From the NCBI RefSeq assembly GCF_900115265.1, contig NZ_FOVU01000016.1, positions 1 to 64,000 on the forward strand: a stretch of 64,000 bases of DNA, written 5' to 3'. The DNA comes from Bradyrhizobium sp. Ghvi (lineage in GTDB: Bacteria > Pseudomonadota > Alphaproteobacteria > Rhizobiales > Xanthobacteraceae). The translations under genes were made by a program, and so were the position numbers. Below, piece after piece: positions 35,268 through 44,402 of this stretch (positions are counted from its first letter, which is position 1; each line of letters opens with the position of its first letter). The notes below the pieces were generated by a model. The model did not search any database and was not told where the DNA came from. It saw only the letters and a program-made list of their open reading frames with translations.

Positions 35268-36170
35268 CTACTCCTTGACCGCGCCGGTGAGAGAAGAGAC
35301 GTAATAGTCCACGAACAGCGAGTAGAAGACCGCAACCGGCAGCGAGCCGAGCAGCGAGCCCGCCATCAGGGCGCCCCACTGGTAGACGTCGCCGGTGACG
35401 AGCTCGGTCAGGATCGCGACCGGCACGGTCTTGTTGGCGCCGCTCTGGATGAAGGCGAGCGCGTAGATGAACTCGTTCCAGGACAGCGTGAAGGAGAAGA
35501 TGCCGGCCGAGATCAGGCCGGGCACCGCCAGCGGCAGCGTGATCCGGCGCAGGATCTGCAGCCGCGTCGCGCCGTCGACCAGCGCGCATTCCTCGAGCTC
35601 GTAGGGGATCGACTTGAAATAGCCGATCAATAGCCAGGTGCAGAACGGCACCAGGAAGGTCGGATAGACCAGGATCAGCGCCAGCGGACTATCGAACAGG
35701 CCGAACTGCACCACGACGGTCGCGAGCGGAATGAACAGGATCGACGGCGGCACGAGATAGGCCAGATAAATGCCGAGGCCGACATAAGGACTGCCGCGGA
35801 ACCGCAGGCGCTCGATCGCGTAAGCGGCCAGCGTGCTCGCGATCAGCGACAGCGTGGTCGCCCCGATCGCGACCATCATCGTCGTCCACAGCCAGCGCGG
35901 ATAGGCGGTGTCGAACAACAGGTGCTTGACGTGCGCCAGCGTCGGCGAAGAGATCCAGAACGGGTTGTGCTCCCGGTAATTCATCAGCTCTGCGTTCGGC
36001 TTGAACGAGGTGATCGCCATCCAGTAGAACGGAAACAGCAGGATCAGCACGAAGCAGCCGAGCGGCAGATAGATCATCATCAGCCGCCGCAACCCGGAAT
36101 CCCACGCCATGGCTTCTGGCGCGGCTTTGGCGTTGGCGATGGTGGAGGCTTGCGCGACGCTGTCAGTCAT
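35268..36170 (-). CDS. Sugar ABC transporter permease, MalG type (second cassette)
   Basis: This permease of 300 residues has six membrane helices after a 28-residue cytosolic lead, and an EAA loop LEECALVDGATRLQIL near residue 205. It is the last gene of a four-gene unit on the minus strand: dehydrogenase, binding protein, two permeases. Its start overlaps the end of the partner permease by eight bases. Confidence 0.92.
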   Translation of the reverse strand: MTDSVAQASTIANAKAAPEAMAWDSGLRRLMMIYLPLGCFVLILLFPFYWMAITSFKPNAELMNYREHNPFWISSPTLAHVKHLLFDTAYPRWLWTTMMVAIGATTLSLIASTLAAYAIERLRFRGSPYVGLGIYLAYLVPPSILFIPLATVVVQFGLFDSPLALILVYPTFLVPFCTWLLIGYFKSIPYELEECALVDGATRLQILRRITLPLAVPGLISAGIFSFTLSWNEFIYALAFIQSGANKTVPVAILTELVTGDVYQWGALMAGSLLGSLPVAVFYSLFVDYYVSSLTGAVKE

Positions 36171-37119
36171 TGGCCTCTCCCTGCTGCCATTTGCGGCGCG
36201 CCAGGCCGAAATAGGAGAACAGCGTCGCGAACACCAGGAACGGGATCATGGATACCGCGATCGCGGCGCCTTCGCCTAGCTCGCCACCGGCGATGCCGCG
36301 CTGGAACGCCAGCGTCGCCAGCAGATGGGTCGAGTTGCCCGGCCCGCCGCGGGTGATGGCGTAGACCAGCTGGAAGTCGGTGAAGGTGAAGATGATCGAG
36401 AAGGTCATGACGATGGCGAGGATCGGCATCATCATCGGGAAGGTAATGTAGCGGAAGCGCTGCCAGGCGCTGGCGCCGTCCAGCATCGCGGCCTCGTAGA
36501 GCGAGGGCGAGATGGTCTGCAGGCCCGCCAGCAGCGAGATCGCGACGAAGGGAATGCCGCGCCAGATGTTGGCGGCGATCAGCGAGAACCGCGCCGGCCA
36601 GGGCGAGCCGAGGAAGTCGATATTGCTCGACTTCCAGTGCAGCACGTCGACCAGCAGATAGGAGATGATCGAGAATTGCGGATCGTAGATCCACCAGAAC
36701 GCCAGCGCCGACAGCACCGTCGGCACGATCCAGGGCAACAGGATGATTGCGCGCAAGAGGCTCTTGAACGGAAAATGGTTGTTCAGCAGCAGCGCCAGCC
36801 AGAAGCCGAGCGCGAACTTCCCGAAGGTCGCGATGCCCGTGTAGATCACGCTGTAGGACACCGCGCCCCACCATAGTGGATCGCTGAGCAGATACTGGAA
36901 GTTATCCAGGCCGACGAAAATGCCCTTCTGGCCGATCGTGGTGTCGGTGAAGGCGAGCCAGATTCCGAGGCCGAGCGGGTAGGTCAGGAACACCGTCAGC
37001 AGCCCGATCGCGGGTGCAAGGCACATCGCGATCAGGAACGGCTTGTAGTCGAACAGGCGAACGAGCCAGTTGGGTTGGCGGTGGATCAGGGCGGGAGCGG
37101 GAAGCGTCGTCACGGACAT
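36163..37119 (-). CDS. Sugar ABC transporter permease, MalF type (second cassette)
   Basis: The 318-residue permease has six membrane helices and an EAA loop YEAAMLDGASAWQRFRYI near residue 225. It pairs with the 35268-36170 permease. A repeat element (37155-37256) separates it from the binding-protein gene by 156 bases in all. No ATPase gene is found in or near the unit. Confidence 0.92.
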   Translation of the reverse strand: MSVTTLPAPALIHRQPNWLVRLFDYKPFLIAMCLAPAIGLLTVFLTYPLGLGIWLAFTDTTIGQKGIFVGLDNFQYLLSDPLWWGAVSYSVIYTGIATFGKFALGFWLALLLNNHFPFKSLLRAIILLPWIVPTVLSALAFWWIYDPQFSIISYLLVDVLHWKSSNIDFLGSPWPARFSLIAANIWRGIPFVAISLLAGLQTISPSLYEAAMLDGASAWQRFRYITFPMMMPILAIVMTFSIIFTFTDFQLVYAITRGGPGNSTHLLATLAFQRGIAGGELGEGAAIAVSMIPFLVFATLFSYFGLARRKWQQGEAND

Positions 37120-37154
37120 TTGGTCGTTGTCCTGTTCTCGGCTGTTACCACATC

Positions 37155-37256
37155 GTCATTCCGGTTCGATGCGCAGCATCGAACTACGGTGCGCTCTCGC
37201 GCACCTGAGAATCCCGAGATTCCGGGTCTGGTGCTCGCGCACCATCCCGGAATGAC
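37155..37256. repeat. GTCATTCCGG-type palindromic repeat
   Basis: The element starts GTCATTCCGG and ends CCCGGAATGAC, with the internal inverted pairs TTCGATGC/GCATCGAA and GGTGCGC/GCGCACC. It lies inside an ABC operon, between binding-protein and permease genes. Related copies are at 28899, 54461 and 59170. Confidence 0.75.
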
Positions 37257-37275
37257 GGCCGTTTGTGTCCGGCCG

Positions 37276-38619
37276 TCACCTCTGCCGCCTGAAATACCGC
37301 TTGCAACGCTGCTCGGCTTCTGCGGCCGCGGCCTCCGGCGTGGCCGCGCCGGTCGCAACGGAAGCGAACATCTGGATCAGCACGTAGTCGGCGCTGACGG
37401 CACCGGTCGCCGTCGAGATCGGACCTTTGTAGCCGTCGTAATAGCTGCTGTTCATGGTGTCCTTGAAGATGGCGACCTTGGAATCACCTTTCCACACGGC
37501 GGCCTCCGCATAGGCGGCGAGCGGCTGCGCCCAATAGCCGGAATTGGCATTCAACCACGGCTCGTACTGGTCCTTCTCCAGCATGTATTGCAGGAAGGCC
37601 TTTGCGGCATTGGGGTACTGGCTGTGCTTGAACACCATGGCGTTCAGCGTCAGGCCCGCCATCGGCGAGATCTTCGCCACGCCCTTTGGAAGGAATTGAT
37701 GCTCGGTGTCGTCGGCGATCGCCTTGGTCGCCGGATCGTTCTTCAGCGCGAAATAGAGCGAGACGCCGTTGGCGGTCAGCGAAATCTCCTGTGCGGCATA
37801 GGCGCGGTTGTTGCTGACGTCATTCCAGGACGTCGTGCCGGCGATGAAGGTCGGGTAGAGCTGCTTGACCCAGTTTAGCGCGGCGATCGTCTCCTTGCTG
37901 TTGATGGTGACATTGCCCTCTTCGTCCAGCAGGGCTGCGTTGTGTGACCACAGCGCCCAGTTGGCAAATCCGTTGCCGTCGCCTTTGGCGTTGCCGAGCG
38001 CGAAGCCCGCGGGCTTGCCGGCCTTTTGCAGCTTCTGGCAGAGGTCGAGAATGCCGGCGTGGTCCTCGGGCACCTTGTCGAAGCCGACCGACTGCAGGAT
38101 CGATTTGCGGTAGACCAGCGGCCCGCCTGAGGCGCCGAACGGCAGGCCGATCCAGGTGTCGCTCTTGTTCTTCTTGCCGTAGCGCTGTGCCAGCGGCAGC
38201 CAGCCGCCATAGCGCTTGCCGACATAGTCGGCGACGTCAGTCAGTTCGATCAGCTTGTCGATATAAATGTGCGGTGCGTCCGAGAAGCCGATGATGATGT
38301 CGGGGCCTGCGCCGGAATTGGCGGTGACCGCGGTCTGCTGGCTGATGTCCTCCCAGCCGACGAAATCGACCTTGACCTCGACGCCGGTCTCCTTGGTGAA
38401 TTTGGCTGCATTGGCGCGGAACACGTCCTCGTCGGCCTGGACGAAGCGCACCGGCCGCAGCATGCGCAAGCTTGCGCCCTTCTCGATCGGCAGTTTCGGT
38501 GCGGGCACGTCCGCGGCCTTGATCGCGGATTGAGCGTGCGCTGCAACACCCGTGGCAGCGACCGTTGCAGCTGACAGACCCAGCGCCAAGGCATCACGAC
38601 GTGTGATGTCGTTCCTCAT
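37276..38619 (-). CDS. Periplasmic binding protein of the second sugar ABC cassette
   Basis: This 447-residue family 1 solute-binding protein has a twin-arginine-type signal (TRRDALALG, cleavage likely after VAAHAQ, about residue 30). The mature part follows the usual two-lobed pattern. A Tat signal is less common than Sec for this family and suggests export after folding or a preference of this lineage. It supplies the permeases at 36163 and 35268. The preceding gene encodes a 2-hydroxyacid dehydrogenase 90 bases upstream in the same direction, so the ligand may be a sugar acid or related compound; this is inference. Confidence 0.9.
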   Translation of the reverse strand: MRNDITRRDALALGLSAATVAATGVAAHAQSAIKAADVPAPKLPIEKGASLRMLRPVRFVQADEDVFRANAAKFTKETGVEVKVDFVGWEDISQQTAVTANSGAGPDIIIGFSDAPHIYIDKLIELTDVADYVGKRYGGWLPLAQRYGKKNKSDTWIGLPFGASGGPLVYRKSILQSVGFDKVPEDHAGILDLCQKLQKAGKPAGFALGNAKGDGNGFANWALWSHNAALLDEEGNVTINSKETIAALNWVKQLYPTFIAGTTSWNDVSNNRAYAAQEISLTANGVSLYFALKNDPATKAIADDTEHQFLPKGVAKISPMAGLTLNAMVFKHSQYPNAAKAFLQYMLEKDQYEPWLNANSGYWAQPLAAYAEAAVWKGDSKVAIFKDTMNSSYYDGYKGPISTATGAVSADYVLIQMFASVATGAATPEAAAAEAEQRCKRYFRRQR

Positions 38620-38709
38620 TAGTTCCTCCCTATGTTGTCTCCCTTCCCGGCGTTGATCGCCGGTGAAGGGCCGTTCGGTTTCCCTGCGCGGTTGCCGCGC
38701 GGGACCGCC

Positions 38710-39753
38710 TTAGCTGTTCGGACCGCGGTCCATGCCGACCGGCTGCCAGCGGCGGAGCGCGGTGTCTTGCAGCACCGACGGGTTGACGCAGCTTACCGGC
38801 CACATGCCCTGAAGCACCAGTGACAATTCGTAGCCCACCCGGCGCTTGCGCGCCTCGTCGAACCGTGCCGAGGCCGAGGCGACGTGGGCGGTCAGGGTCA
38901 CGTTCTCCATGCTCAGAATCGGGTTGTTGTGCGAAGGCGGCTCCTTCTCCAGCACGTCGAGCGCGGCATGCGCGATCCAGCCCTCCTGGAGCGCCTTGAT
39001 CAGGCCTTCCTCGTCCACAGTGGCGCCGCGTCCCGTGTTGATGAAGATCGAACCCTTCTTCATCTGCCGAAAATGCTTCTCGGTCAGCATGTGATGCACT
39101 TCGGGCCGCGCGGGCGCGTGCATCGAGACGAAGTCGGATTGCGACAGCACCTCGTTCAGCGTCGCCGGGATTACGCCGTGGTCCCACATCAGTGTTTCCT
39201 GGATGAAGGGATCATAGGCCATCATGCGCAGGCCAAACGGTGCTGCACGCTTCGCAACCGCGCGCGCGACGCGGCCGAACGAAATGAATCCGAGCGTCTG
39301 GCCCATCAGCCGCGGGATCTTGAGCAGCGCCGGCCGGCCCTCGGCCCAGCGCCCGGTGCGCACCATCCTGTCCTGCTCGACCAGGCGGCGGAAGCCCGAC
39401 AGCAGCAGCATCATGGCGTGGTCGGCGACTTCCTCGATGAAGGTGTCGGGGATGTTGGTCACGGGAATGCCGCGCGCGGTCGCAGCCTTGACGTCGACGC
39501 TGTCGACGCCGACCGAGCCGAGCGTGATGACCTTGCAGTTCTCAAGCGCGTCGATGATGGTCTTGGTGATCGGGATGCCTTTGGCGTAGATCGCATCGGC
39601 GTGCTTCGCGGCGGCGATGAACTCGGCCTCGTTGGCCGGCGCCTCGACGATCTCGGCATCGATCGGATCGAGCGCCTCGCGCTCGTAGGAATAGTCGCTG
39701 CCGGCGACCGTGAAGCTTGCGCCCTTCGGCGTCACCACCTTGTATTTCGGCAT
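38710..39753 (-). CDS. D-2-hydroxyacid dehydrogenase family protein, atypical Rossmann loop
   Basis: The 347-residue protein belongs to the NAD-dependent D-isomer 2-hydroxyacid dehydrogenases. The catalytic Arg (INTGRGATVDE, near 241), Glu (LDVLEKEPP) and His (LTAHVAS) are all present. The nucleotide loop is unusual: where relatives have GLGRIG this one has SFGRVA (158-163), losing two of three glycines. Asp181 at the end of the following strand still favours NAD. It may reduce a 2-keto sugar acid or act on a phosphorylated intermediate. It heads the operon with the second sugar ABC cassette. Confidence 0.85.
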   Translation of the reverse strand: MPKYKVVTPKGASFTVAGSDYSYEREALDPIDAEIVEAPANEAEFIAAAKHADAIYAKGIPITKTIIDALENCKVITLGSVGVDSVDVKAATARGIPVTNIPDTFIEEVADHAMMLLLSGFRRLVEQDRMVRTGRWAEGRPALLKIPRLMGQTLGFISFGRVARAVAKRAAPFGLRMMAYDPFIQETLMWDHGVIPATLNEVLSQSDFVSMHAPARPEVHHMLTEKHFRQMKKGSIFINTGRGATVDEEGLIKALQEGWIAHAALDVLEKEPPSHNNPILSMENVTLTAHVASASARFDEARKRRVGYELSLVLQGMWPVSCVNPSVLQDTALRRWQPVGMDRGPNS

Positions 39754-40013
39754 TTCCTGCTCCCGATTTGGTTTGTCGGTTCTTGTTGCGGGCCCGGCCT
39801 TCTGGACGGGCCTTTGCGTCTTTTACGCGAAATCGACGCGACCGCGTACAATTCCCGGTTGCCGCAACGGCGATTATTTACCGTTTTTCCCGGCAGCGTA
39901 CGGGCTTCTACGAGGCTGTGTAAGGAACTTGCTAAGGGATATCCGACTAAAGTTGATTCAACTTCGATCGATTCAGTCGCGTGCCCGCATCCCTTTTTCT
40001 CCGGAGCCATCTC

Positions 40014-41699
40014 GTGAAGTTGAGCAATCTGAAGATCGCCCCCAAGCTTGGCATCCTTGTCGGCGTCACCTTGTTCGGCCTGTGCATCTCCGGAGTCCTG
40101 GCCGGTTACGTGATGAAGCGCGAGATGGTGAACGCGCGCATCGATCAGACCAAGGCGATCGTCGAGCTGGCCCGCAACATGGCGCTCGCCTTGAAGAAGA
40201 AGGTCGATGCCGGCGAGATGACCAAGGACGCGGCGATGGCCGAGTTTCGCCTGCTCGGCAACGCCATGACATACGACAAGGGGGCGGGATATCTGTTCGG
40301 CACCTCGTATGACGGCATCACCCAGCTTGCGCCGGACCCGAAGCAGGTCGGCCAGAACCGCATGAACACTCTCACTAACGGCCGCAACCTCTCCAAGGAA
40401 TGGATGGATGGTGTAAAGGCCAACGGCGAGATGCTGTTGTTCTACGAATATATGAAGCCCGGCCAGGAAACGCCGATCCGCAAGATCGGCTATGCCGTGG
40501 CCGTTCCTGGCTTCGACATGTATCTCGGCACCGGCGGCTATCTCGAGGACATCGACACCAAGATGGTTCCGGTCTATTGGCTGCTCGGCTTTGCGATGCT
40601 CGGCATCGTCATCATTGCCGGCAGTGTCGCCTGGATGCTCGGTCGCAGCATCAGCCGGCCGCTGGGGCTGCTTGGTGGCCGTATGAAGGATCTCGCTGAC
40701 GGCAAGCTCGACGGCGACATCCCCGGCGTCGGCCGTGGCGACGAGGTCGGTGCGATGGCGGCGACCGTACAGATCTTCAAGGACAACGCGGTCCGCATCC
40801 GCGACCTCGAGCAGACCGAAGCTGCGGCGAAGGAGCGCGCCGCAGCGGAACGTCGCCGCGCGATGGAAGATATTGCCAACGATTTCGAACGCAGCGTCAA
40901 CGGCATCGTCCGCTCGGTCTCCACGGCCGCCGCCGGCATGCAAACCACGGCGCAGTCGATGACGGCCACCGCCAGCGACGCCTCGTCGCGCGCGGCAACT
41001 GTTGGTGCTGCCTCGCAGAAGGCGTCCGGCAATGTCGGCACGGTTGCAGCCGCCGCGGAAGAGCTTTCGAGCTCGGTTGCGGAAATCTCCCGCCAGGTGA
41101 CGCGCTCGACGGAAGTGGCGAGCCGCGCCGTCAGCGACGCCGAGCGTACCAACGCCACGGTGCAGGAGCTCTCGACCGGCGCCGAGAAGATCGGCGAGGT
41201 GGTCAAGCTGATTCATTCGATCGCGGCGCAGACCAATCTGCTTGCGCTCAACGCCACCATCGAGGCGGCGCGTGCCGGTGAATCCGGCCGCGGCTTCGCC
41301 GTCGTCGCCTCCGAGGTCAAGGCGCTGGCCAACCAGACCGCCAAGGCGACCGAGGAAATCTCCGCGCAAGTCGCAGCGATGCAGACCTCGACCAGCGACG
41401 CGGTCGCTGCGATCGGCGGCATCACCCAGACCATCGCCGAGATGAGCGAGATCACCGCCGGCATTTCCGCCTCGATCGAGCAGCAGGGCGAAGCGACGCG
41501 CGAGATCGCCCGCAACATCCAGTCGGTCGCGACCGGCTCGAGCGAGATCAATGCCCATATCGGCAGCGTCGCCTCGGCCGCGGAAGCGACCGGCACCGCC
41601 GCCGGCGACGTGCTGACCAATGCCCGCGAGCTGGACCACCAGTCCGGCGCGCTGCGCAGCGCGGTGGACGGCTTCCTCGCCAAGGTGCGCGCGGCCTAA
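40014..41699 (+). CDS. Methyl-accepting chemotaxis protein with sCache-type sensor
   Basis: The 561-residue chemoreceptor has a first membrane helix (about 12-32), a periplasmic single-Cache-type sensor (about 35-190, with YLFGTSYDGITQLAPD), a second helix (about 195-217), a HAMP linker and a cytoplasmic signalling domain whose tip reads QTNLLALNATIEAARAGE. I prefer GTG 40014 with GGAG seven bases upstream; an ATG at 39981 lacks a good site. No C-terminal CheR-binding pentapeptide is seen. No che genes are nearby, so it works with a system elsewhere. Confidence 0.93.
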   Translation: MKLSNLKIAPKLGILVGVTLFGLCISGVLAGYVMKREMVNARIDQTKAIVELARNMALALKKKVDAGEMTKDAAMAEFRLLGNAMTYDKGAGYLFGTSYDGITQLAPDPKQVGQNRMNTLTNGRNLSKEWMDGVKANGEMLLFYEYMKPGQETPIRKIGYAVAVPGFDMYLGTGGYLEDIDTKMVPVYWLLGFAMLGIVIIAGSVAWMLGRSISRPLGLLGGRMKDLADGKLDGDIPGVGRGDEVGAMAATVQIFKDNAVRIRDLEQTEAAAKERAAAERRRAMEDIANDFERSVNGIVRSVSTAAAGMQTTAQSMTATASDASSRAATVGAASQKASGNVGTVAAAAEELSSSVAEISRQVTRSTEVASRAVSDAERTNATVQELSTGAEKIGEVVKLIHSIAAQTNLLALNATIEAARAGESGRGFAVVASEVKALANQTAKATEEISAQVAAMQTSTSDAVAAIGGITQTIAEMSEITAGISASIEQQGEATREIARNIQSVATGSSEINAHIGSVASAAEATGTAAGDVLTNARELDHQSGALRSAVDGFLAKVRAA

Positions 41700-41718
41700 A
41701 TTCTTGCACTGAATTCGT

Positions 41719-41802
41719 AGGGTGGGTTAGCGCAGCGTAACCCACCACTTCTGTCGCCGCGGAGATTAAAGAGGTGGGTTACGCCTTCGGCTAACCCACC
41801 TT
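41719..41802. repeat. GGTGGGTTA double-hairpin repeat
   Basis: Two hairpins stand side by side. GGTGGGTTA...TAACCCACC at 41721-41746 and GGTGGGTTACGCCTTCGGCTAACCCACC-like pairing at 41773-41800 share the same arm sequence. The element lies between the chemoreceptor and the convergent TctC gene and might also end transcription from both sides. Confidence 0.7.
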
Positions 41803-41831
41803 ACAGCTTTTGTGTCCCGGCTCACGCGCTC

Positions 41832-42809
41832 CTACTGCTTCTCGATCCCCGCGTCCCTGATCAGCCTCTCCCACAGCACCAGCTGCTCATTCACGAACGT
41901 GCCGAGCTCCTCGGGCGTGCCGGAAAACGCGTCCATGCCGAGTGTTGCGAGCTGGGTCTTGATCTCCGGCTTCTCGACGATCTTGCGGATCTCGGCGTTG
42001 AGCCGGGTCACGATCTCCTTCGGCAGGCCGGCGGGGCCGAAATAGCCCTGCCATGACGAGATATCGAAGTCAGGCACGCCCGCCTCCTGCATCGAAGGAA
42101 GACTGGGCACCAGCGGCGAGCGGTCCTTGGTCGTGACGGCGAGCGCCCGCAATGCGTTGCCCTGGACATGAGGCAGGCCGGTCAGGATGTCGACGAACAT
42201 CATCGAGACCCGCCCGCCCATGACGTCGTTGAGAGCGGGCGGCGAGCTCTTGTAGGGCACGTGCAACAGGTCGAGCCCGGCATTGTGCGCGAAGGTCGCG
42301 CCCGACACGATCGCCGAAGACGAGCCCGAGGCATAGCTCAGCTTGCCCGGATTGGCCTTGCCGTAGGCGACGAGCTCGGCGACGGTCTTGGCGGGCACGT
42401 CCGGATTGACGACCAGCATGAAGGGCAAATCGCCGGTCCGCGCGATCGGGGTGAAATCCTTCACCGGATCGTAAGTGAGGCTCTTGAGCAGATAGGGATT
42501 GGCCGAATGGGTCGTATTGGTCGTCACCAGCAGCGTGTAGCCGTCCGGGGCGGCCTTCGCGACGTAGGTCGCCGCGATCATTCCATTTGCGCCGGCCTTG
42601 TTCTCGATCACGATACCGACGCCCAGCGCCTGCGACAGGTGCTGCGAGATCAACCGCGTCGTGGTGTCGGTGCCGCTCCCGGCCGCAAAGGGAAGCACCA
42701 GCGTAATGTTGCGGCTCGGCCAGGAATCGGCCTGCGCGGTGGATGCGGCGGCAAGACACAGCACAGCGGCGCCGACGGTGCGCAGCGCGCGCACAAGTGA
42801 TGACAGCAT
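41832..42809 (-). CDS. TctC/Bug-family periplasmic binding protein
   Basis: The 325-residue protein has a signal peptide (about residues 1-27, ending STAQA) and the TctC fold, seen in ITLVLPFAAGSGTDTTTRLI, VENKAGANGMIAA-like sequence near 69-80 and VPYKSSPPALNDVMGG near 190. Family members bind carboxylates or other small organic ligands for tripartite tricarboxylate transporters. No TctA or TctB membrane gene is adjacent, which is usual for the many orphan Bug proteins. Confidence 0.9.
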   Translation of the reverse strand: MLSSLVRALRTVGAAVLCLAAASTAQADSWPSRNITLVLPFAAGSGTDTTTRLISQHLSQALGVGIVIENKAGANGMIAATYVAKAAPDGYTLLVTTNTTHSANPYLLKSLTYDPVKDFTPIARTGDLPFMLVVNPDVPAKTVAELVAYGKANPGKLSYASGSSSAIVSGATFAHNAGLDLLHVPYKSSPPALNDVMGGRVSMMFVDILTGLPHVQGNALRALAVTTKDRSPLVPSLPSMQEAGVPDFDISSWQGYFGPAGLPKEIVTRLNAEIRKIVEKPEIKTQLATLGMDAFSGTPEELGTFVNEQLVLWERLIRDAGIEKQ

Positions 42810-42891
42810 GGTTGGACGTTCCCTTTTTTTTCGTTGGCGGGGAACCTAGCCGGTTCATATGAGAATCGAAAGGCGCGAGTTGTCGCTCGCT

Positions 42892-42946
42892 CTCGTGCCC
42901 CGGACGCAGCGCATCACTGCGTGCTGCGCTGCGCCCGGGACACGAG
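42892..42946. repeat. CTCGTG...CACGAG palindromic repeat
   Basis: CTCGTGCCCCGGACGCAGCG at the left is mirrored by CGCTGCGCCCGGGACACGAG at the right, forming a long imperfect hairpin. A longer relative is at 56812-56935. It lies between two genes that both run on the minus strand. Confidence 0.7.
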
Positions 42947-42971
42947 ACTCACCTTCGTCCGCAACGCGGAA

Positions 42972-43907
42972 TTACTTCACCGCCGAGCCCTGGCGCGAGG
43001 CGATGACGACGCCGGCGAGCACCAGCGCGTAGCCGATCAAATGGAACGGCTGCAGTTGTTCACCAAGCAGCAGGATCGCCATCGCCGAGCCGAACACCGG
43101 CACCAGATGGAAGAACGGCGCCGCACGGTTCGGCCCGATCAACGCGACGCCGCGGTTGAAGAAGAGATAGGCCAGCGTCGAGGGGAAGACCAGGATGTAG
43201 CCGAGCGTCATCAGCGTCACGGCGTCGAATTGAATGACATTGCCGTGCAAGGTCTCCCAGACCGCCGTCGGCAGCAGCATCGTGGCGCCGCAGCAGGTCG
43301 TGAAGGACAGGAACGACAGCTGGTGGACCTTCGGCCGGCGCGGGATGAAGGCGGAGTAGAGGCCGAATGCCACCAGCGAGGAGGCGAACATGATGTCGCC
43401 CCTGTTGAACGAGATGCTGGCCAGCGCCGCGAGATCGCCGCGCAGGATGATGATGAGCACGCCGACCAGCGAGATCGCGATCCCGGCAAGCTGCGCGGCG
43501 GTCAGCCGCACGCCGAACAGCACCAGCGACCATAGCGCCACGAACAGGGGACCTGCCGACTGGATCAGGAGCGCGTTCAGCGCCTCCGTATACTGCATCG
43601 CCCAGTACGAGATCGCGTTGTTGAAGGCAAAGCCGACCAGCGACAGAAACAGCATCAAGGGCAGGCTCTTGCGCAACGCCGGCCAGTCACGCTTCAGATG
43701 CGGCCAGGAAAACGGCAGCAGGATCAGGAACACGCCGAACCAGCGGATGGTGGTGATCGTCAGCGGCGGCACGTGTGCGCCGACATGGCGCGCGAGCACG
43801 ATGTTGCCGGCCCAGAAGAGCGAACTGAGGCTGAGCAGCAGATAAGGCTGGTTGTTGAGCCAACTGGCGGGATTCGTGGCCGGTGGCGCGGGCGAAGCGA
43901 TCGTCAT
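42972..43907 (-). CDS. EamA/DMT-family membrane transporter
   Basis: The product of 311 residues has ten hydrophobic helices arranged as two EamA repeats, typical of drug/metabolite exporters for amino acids or other small molecules. It begins MTIASPAPPATNPASWLNNQ; upstream in-frame residues are not conserved-looking. It is a paralogue of the transporter at 44399-45331: both share NQPYLLLS near the N-terminus and the FPSTLAYLFFNRG-like segment near residue 230. A DUF1330 gene sits between the two on the other strand. Confidence 0.9.
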   Translation of the reverse strand: MTIASPAPPATNPASWLNNQPYLLLSLSSLFWAGNIVLARHVGAHVPPLTITTIRWFGVFLILLPFSWPHLKRDWPALRKSLPLMLFLSLVGFAFNNAISYWAMQYTEALNALLIQSAGPLFVALWSLVLFGVRLTAAQLAGIAISLVGVLIIILRGDLAALASISFNRGDIMFASSLVAFGLYSAFIPRRPKVHQLSFLSFTTCCGATMLLPTAVWETLHGNVIQFDAVTLMTLGYILVFPSTLAYLFFNRGVALIGPNRAAPFFHLVPVFGSAMAILLLGEQLQPFHLIGYALVLAGVVIASRQGSAVK

Positions 43908-44000
43908 GGGCGTCGGTTGCGACCTTGCGCTGGATTGCCGCCGCGACACAAGTCACGCCGCCGCAATGCTACAATGCAGGTGCGACCAGAGGAGGTGCCA

Positions 44001-44402
44001 TTGGCGGTCAATATGTTGAACATTCAGGGGCTCGAGGCGCTCGATCGGCATGCGCCGGTGGTGATGCTGAATCTGATGCGTTTCCACGCGCGCTCGCGTG
44101 ACGGTGACGGCTCCGGCTGGGACGCCTATTTGCGCTACAGCGCGATCACCGTGCCCATGATCAAGGCGCGCGGCGGCACCCTGCTGTGGACCGGCGAGGC
44201 CAAGGCCATCGCACTCGGCCCGCATGGCGGCAACAACTGGGATTTCGTCGCGCTGGTCTACTATCCCTCGGCCGCGGCGTTCCTCGACATGATGACGTCG
44301 GAGGCTTACGAGCGAGAGGCAGATCCGCATCGCCTCAACGGCTGTGCCGAGCATGTCATCATCGCGACGAGCGAGGCGTACAGCAAATTCAGGACGACCT
44401 AG
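44001..44402 (+). CDS. DUF1330-domain protein
   Basis: The product of about 133 residues matches the DUF1330 pattern: VMLNLMRFHAR near the start, YLRYSAITVPMIKARGGTLLW, then WDFVALVYYPSAAAFLDMM and a final HRLNGCAEHVIIAT-like end. The domain is a ferredoxin-like fold of unknown function related to dimeric alpha-beta barrel proteins. GAGGAGG seven bases upstream points to a TTG start at 44001; an ATG at 43974 without a ribosome site is the alternative. It lies between two paralogous transporters and overlaps the end of the second by four bases. Confidence 0.8.
   Translation: MAVNMLNIQGLEALDRHAPVVMLNLMRFHARSRDGDGSGWDAYLRYSAITVPMIKARGGTLLWTGEAKAIALGPHGGNNWDFVALVYYPSAAAFLDMMTSEAYEREADPHRLNGCAEHVIIATSEAYSKFRTT

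Noticed and set aside
39732..41639. Minus-strand open frame opposite the chemoreceptor
   Set aside because: The chemoreceptor has complete Cache, HAMP and signalling domains; the opposite frame shows only Gly/Arg/Asp-rich shadow sequence.
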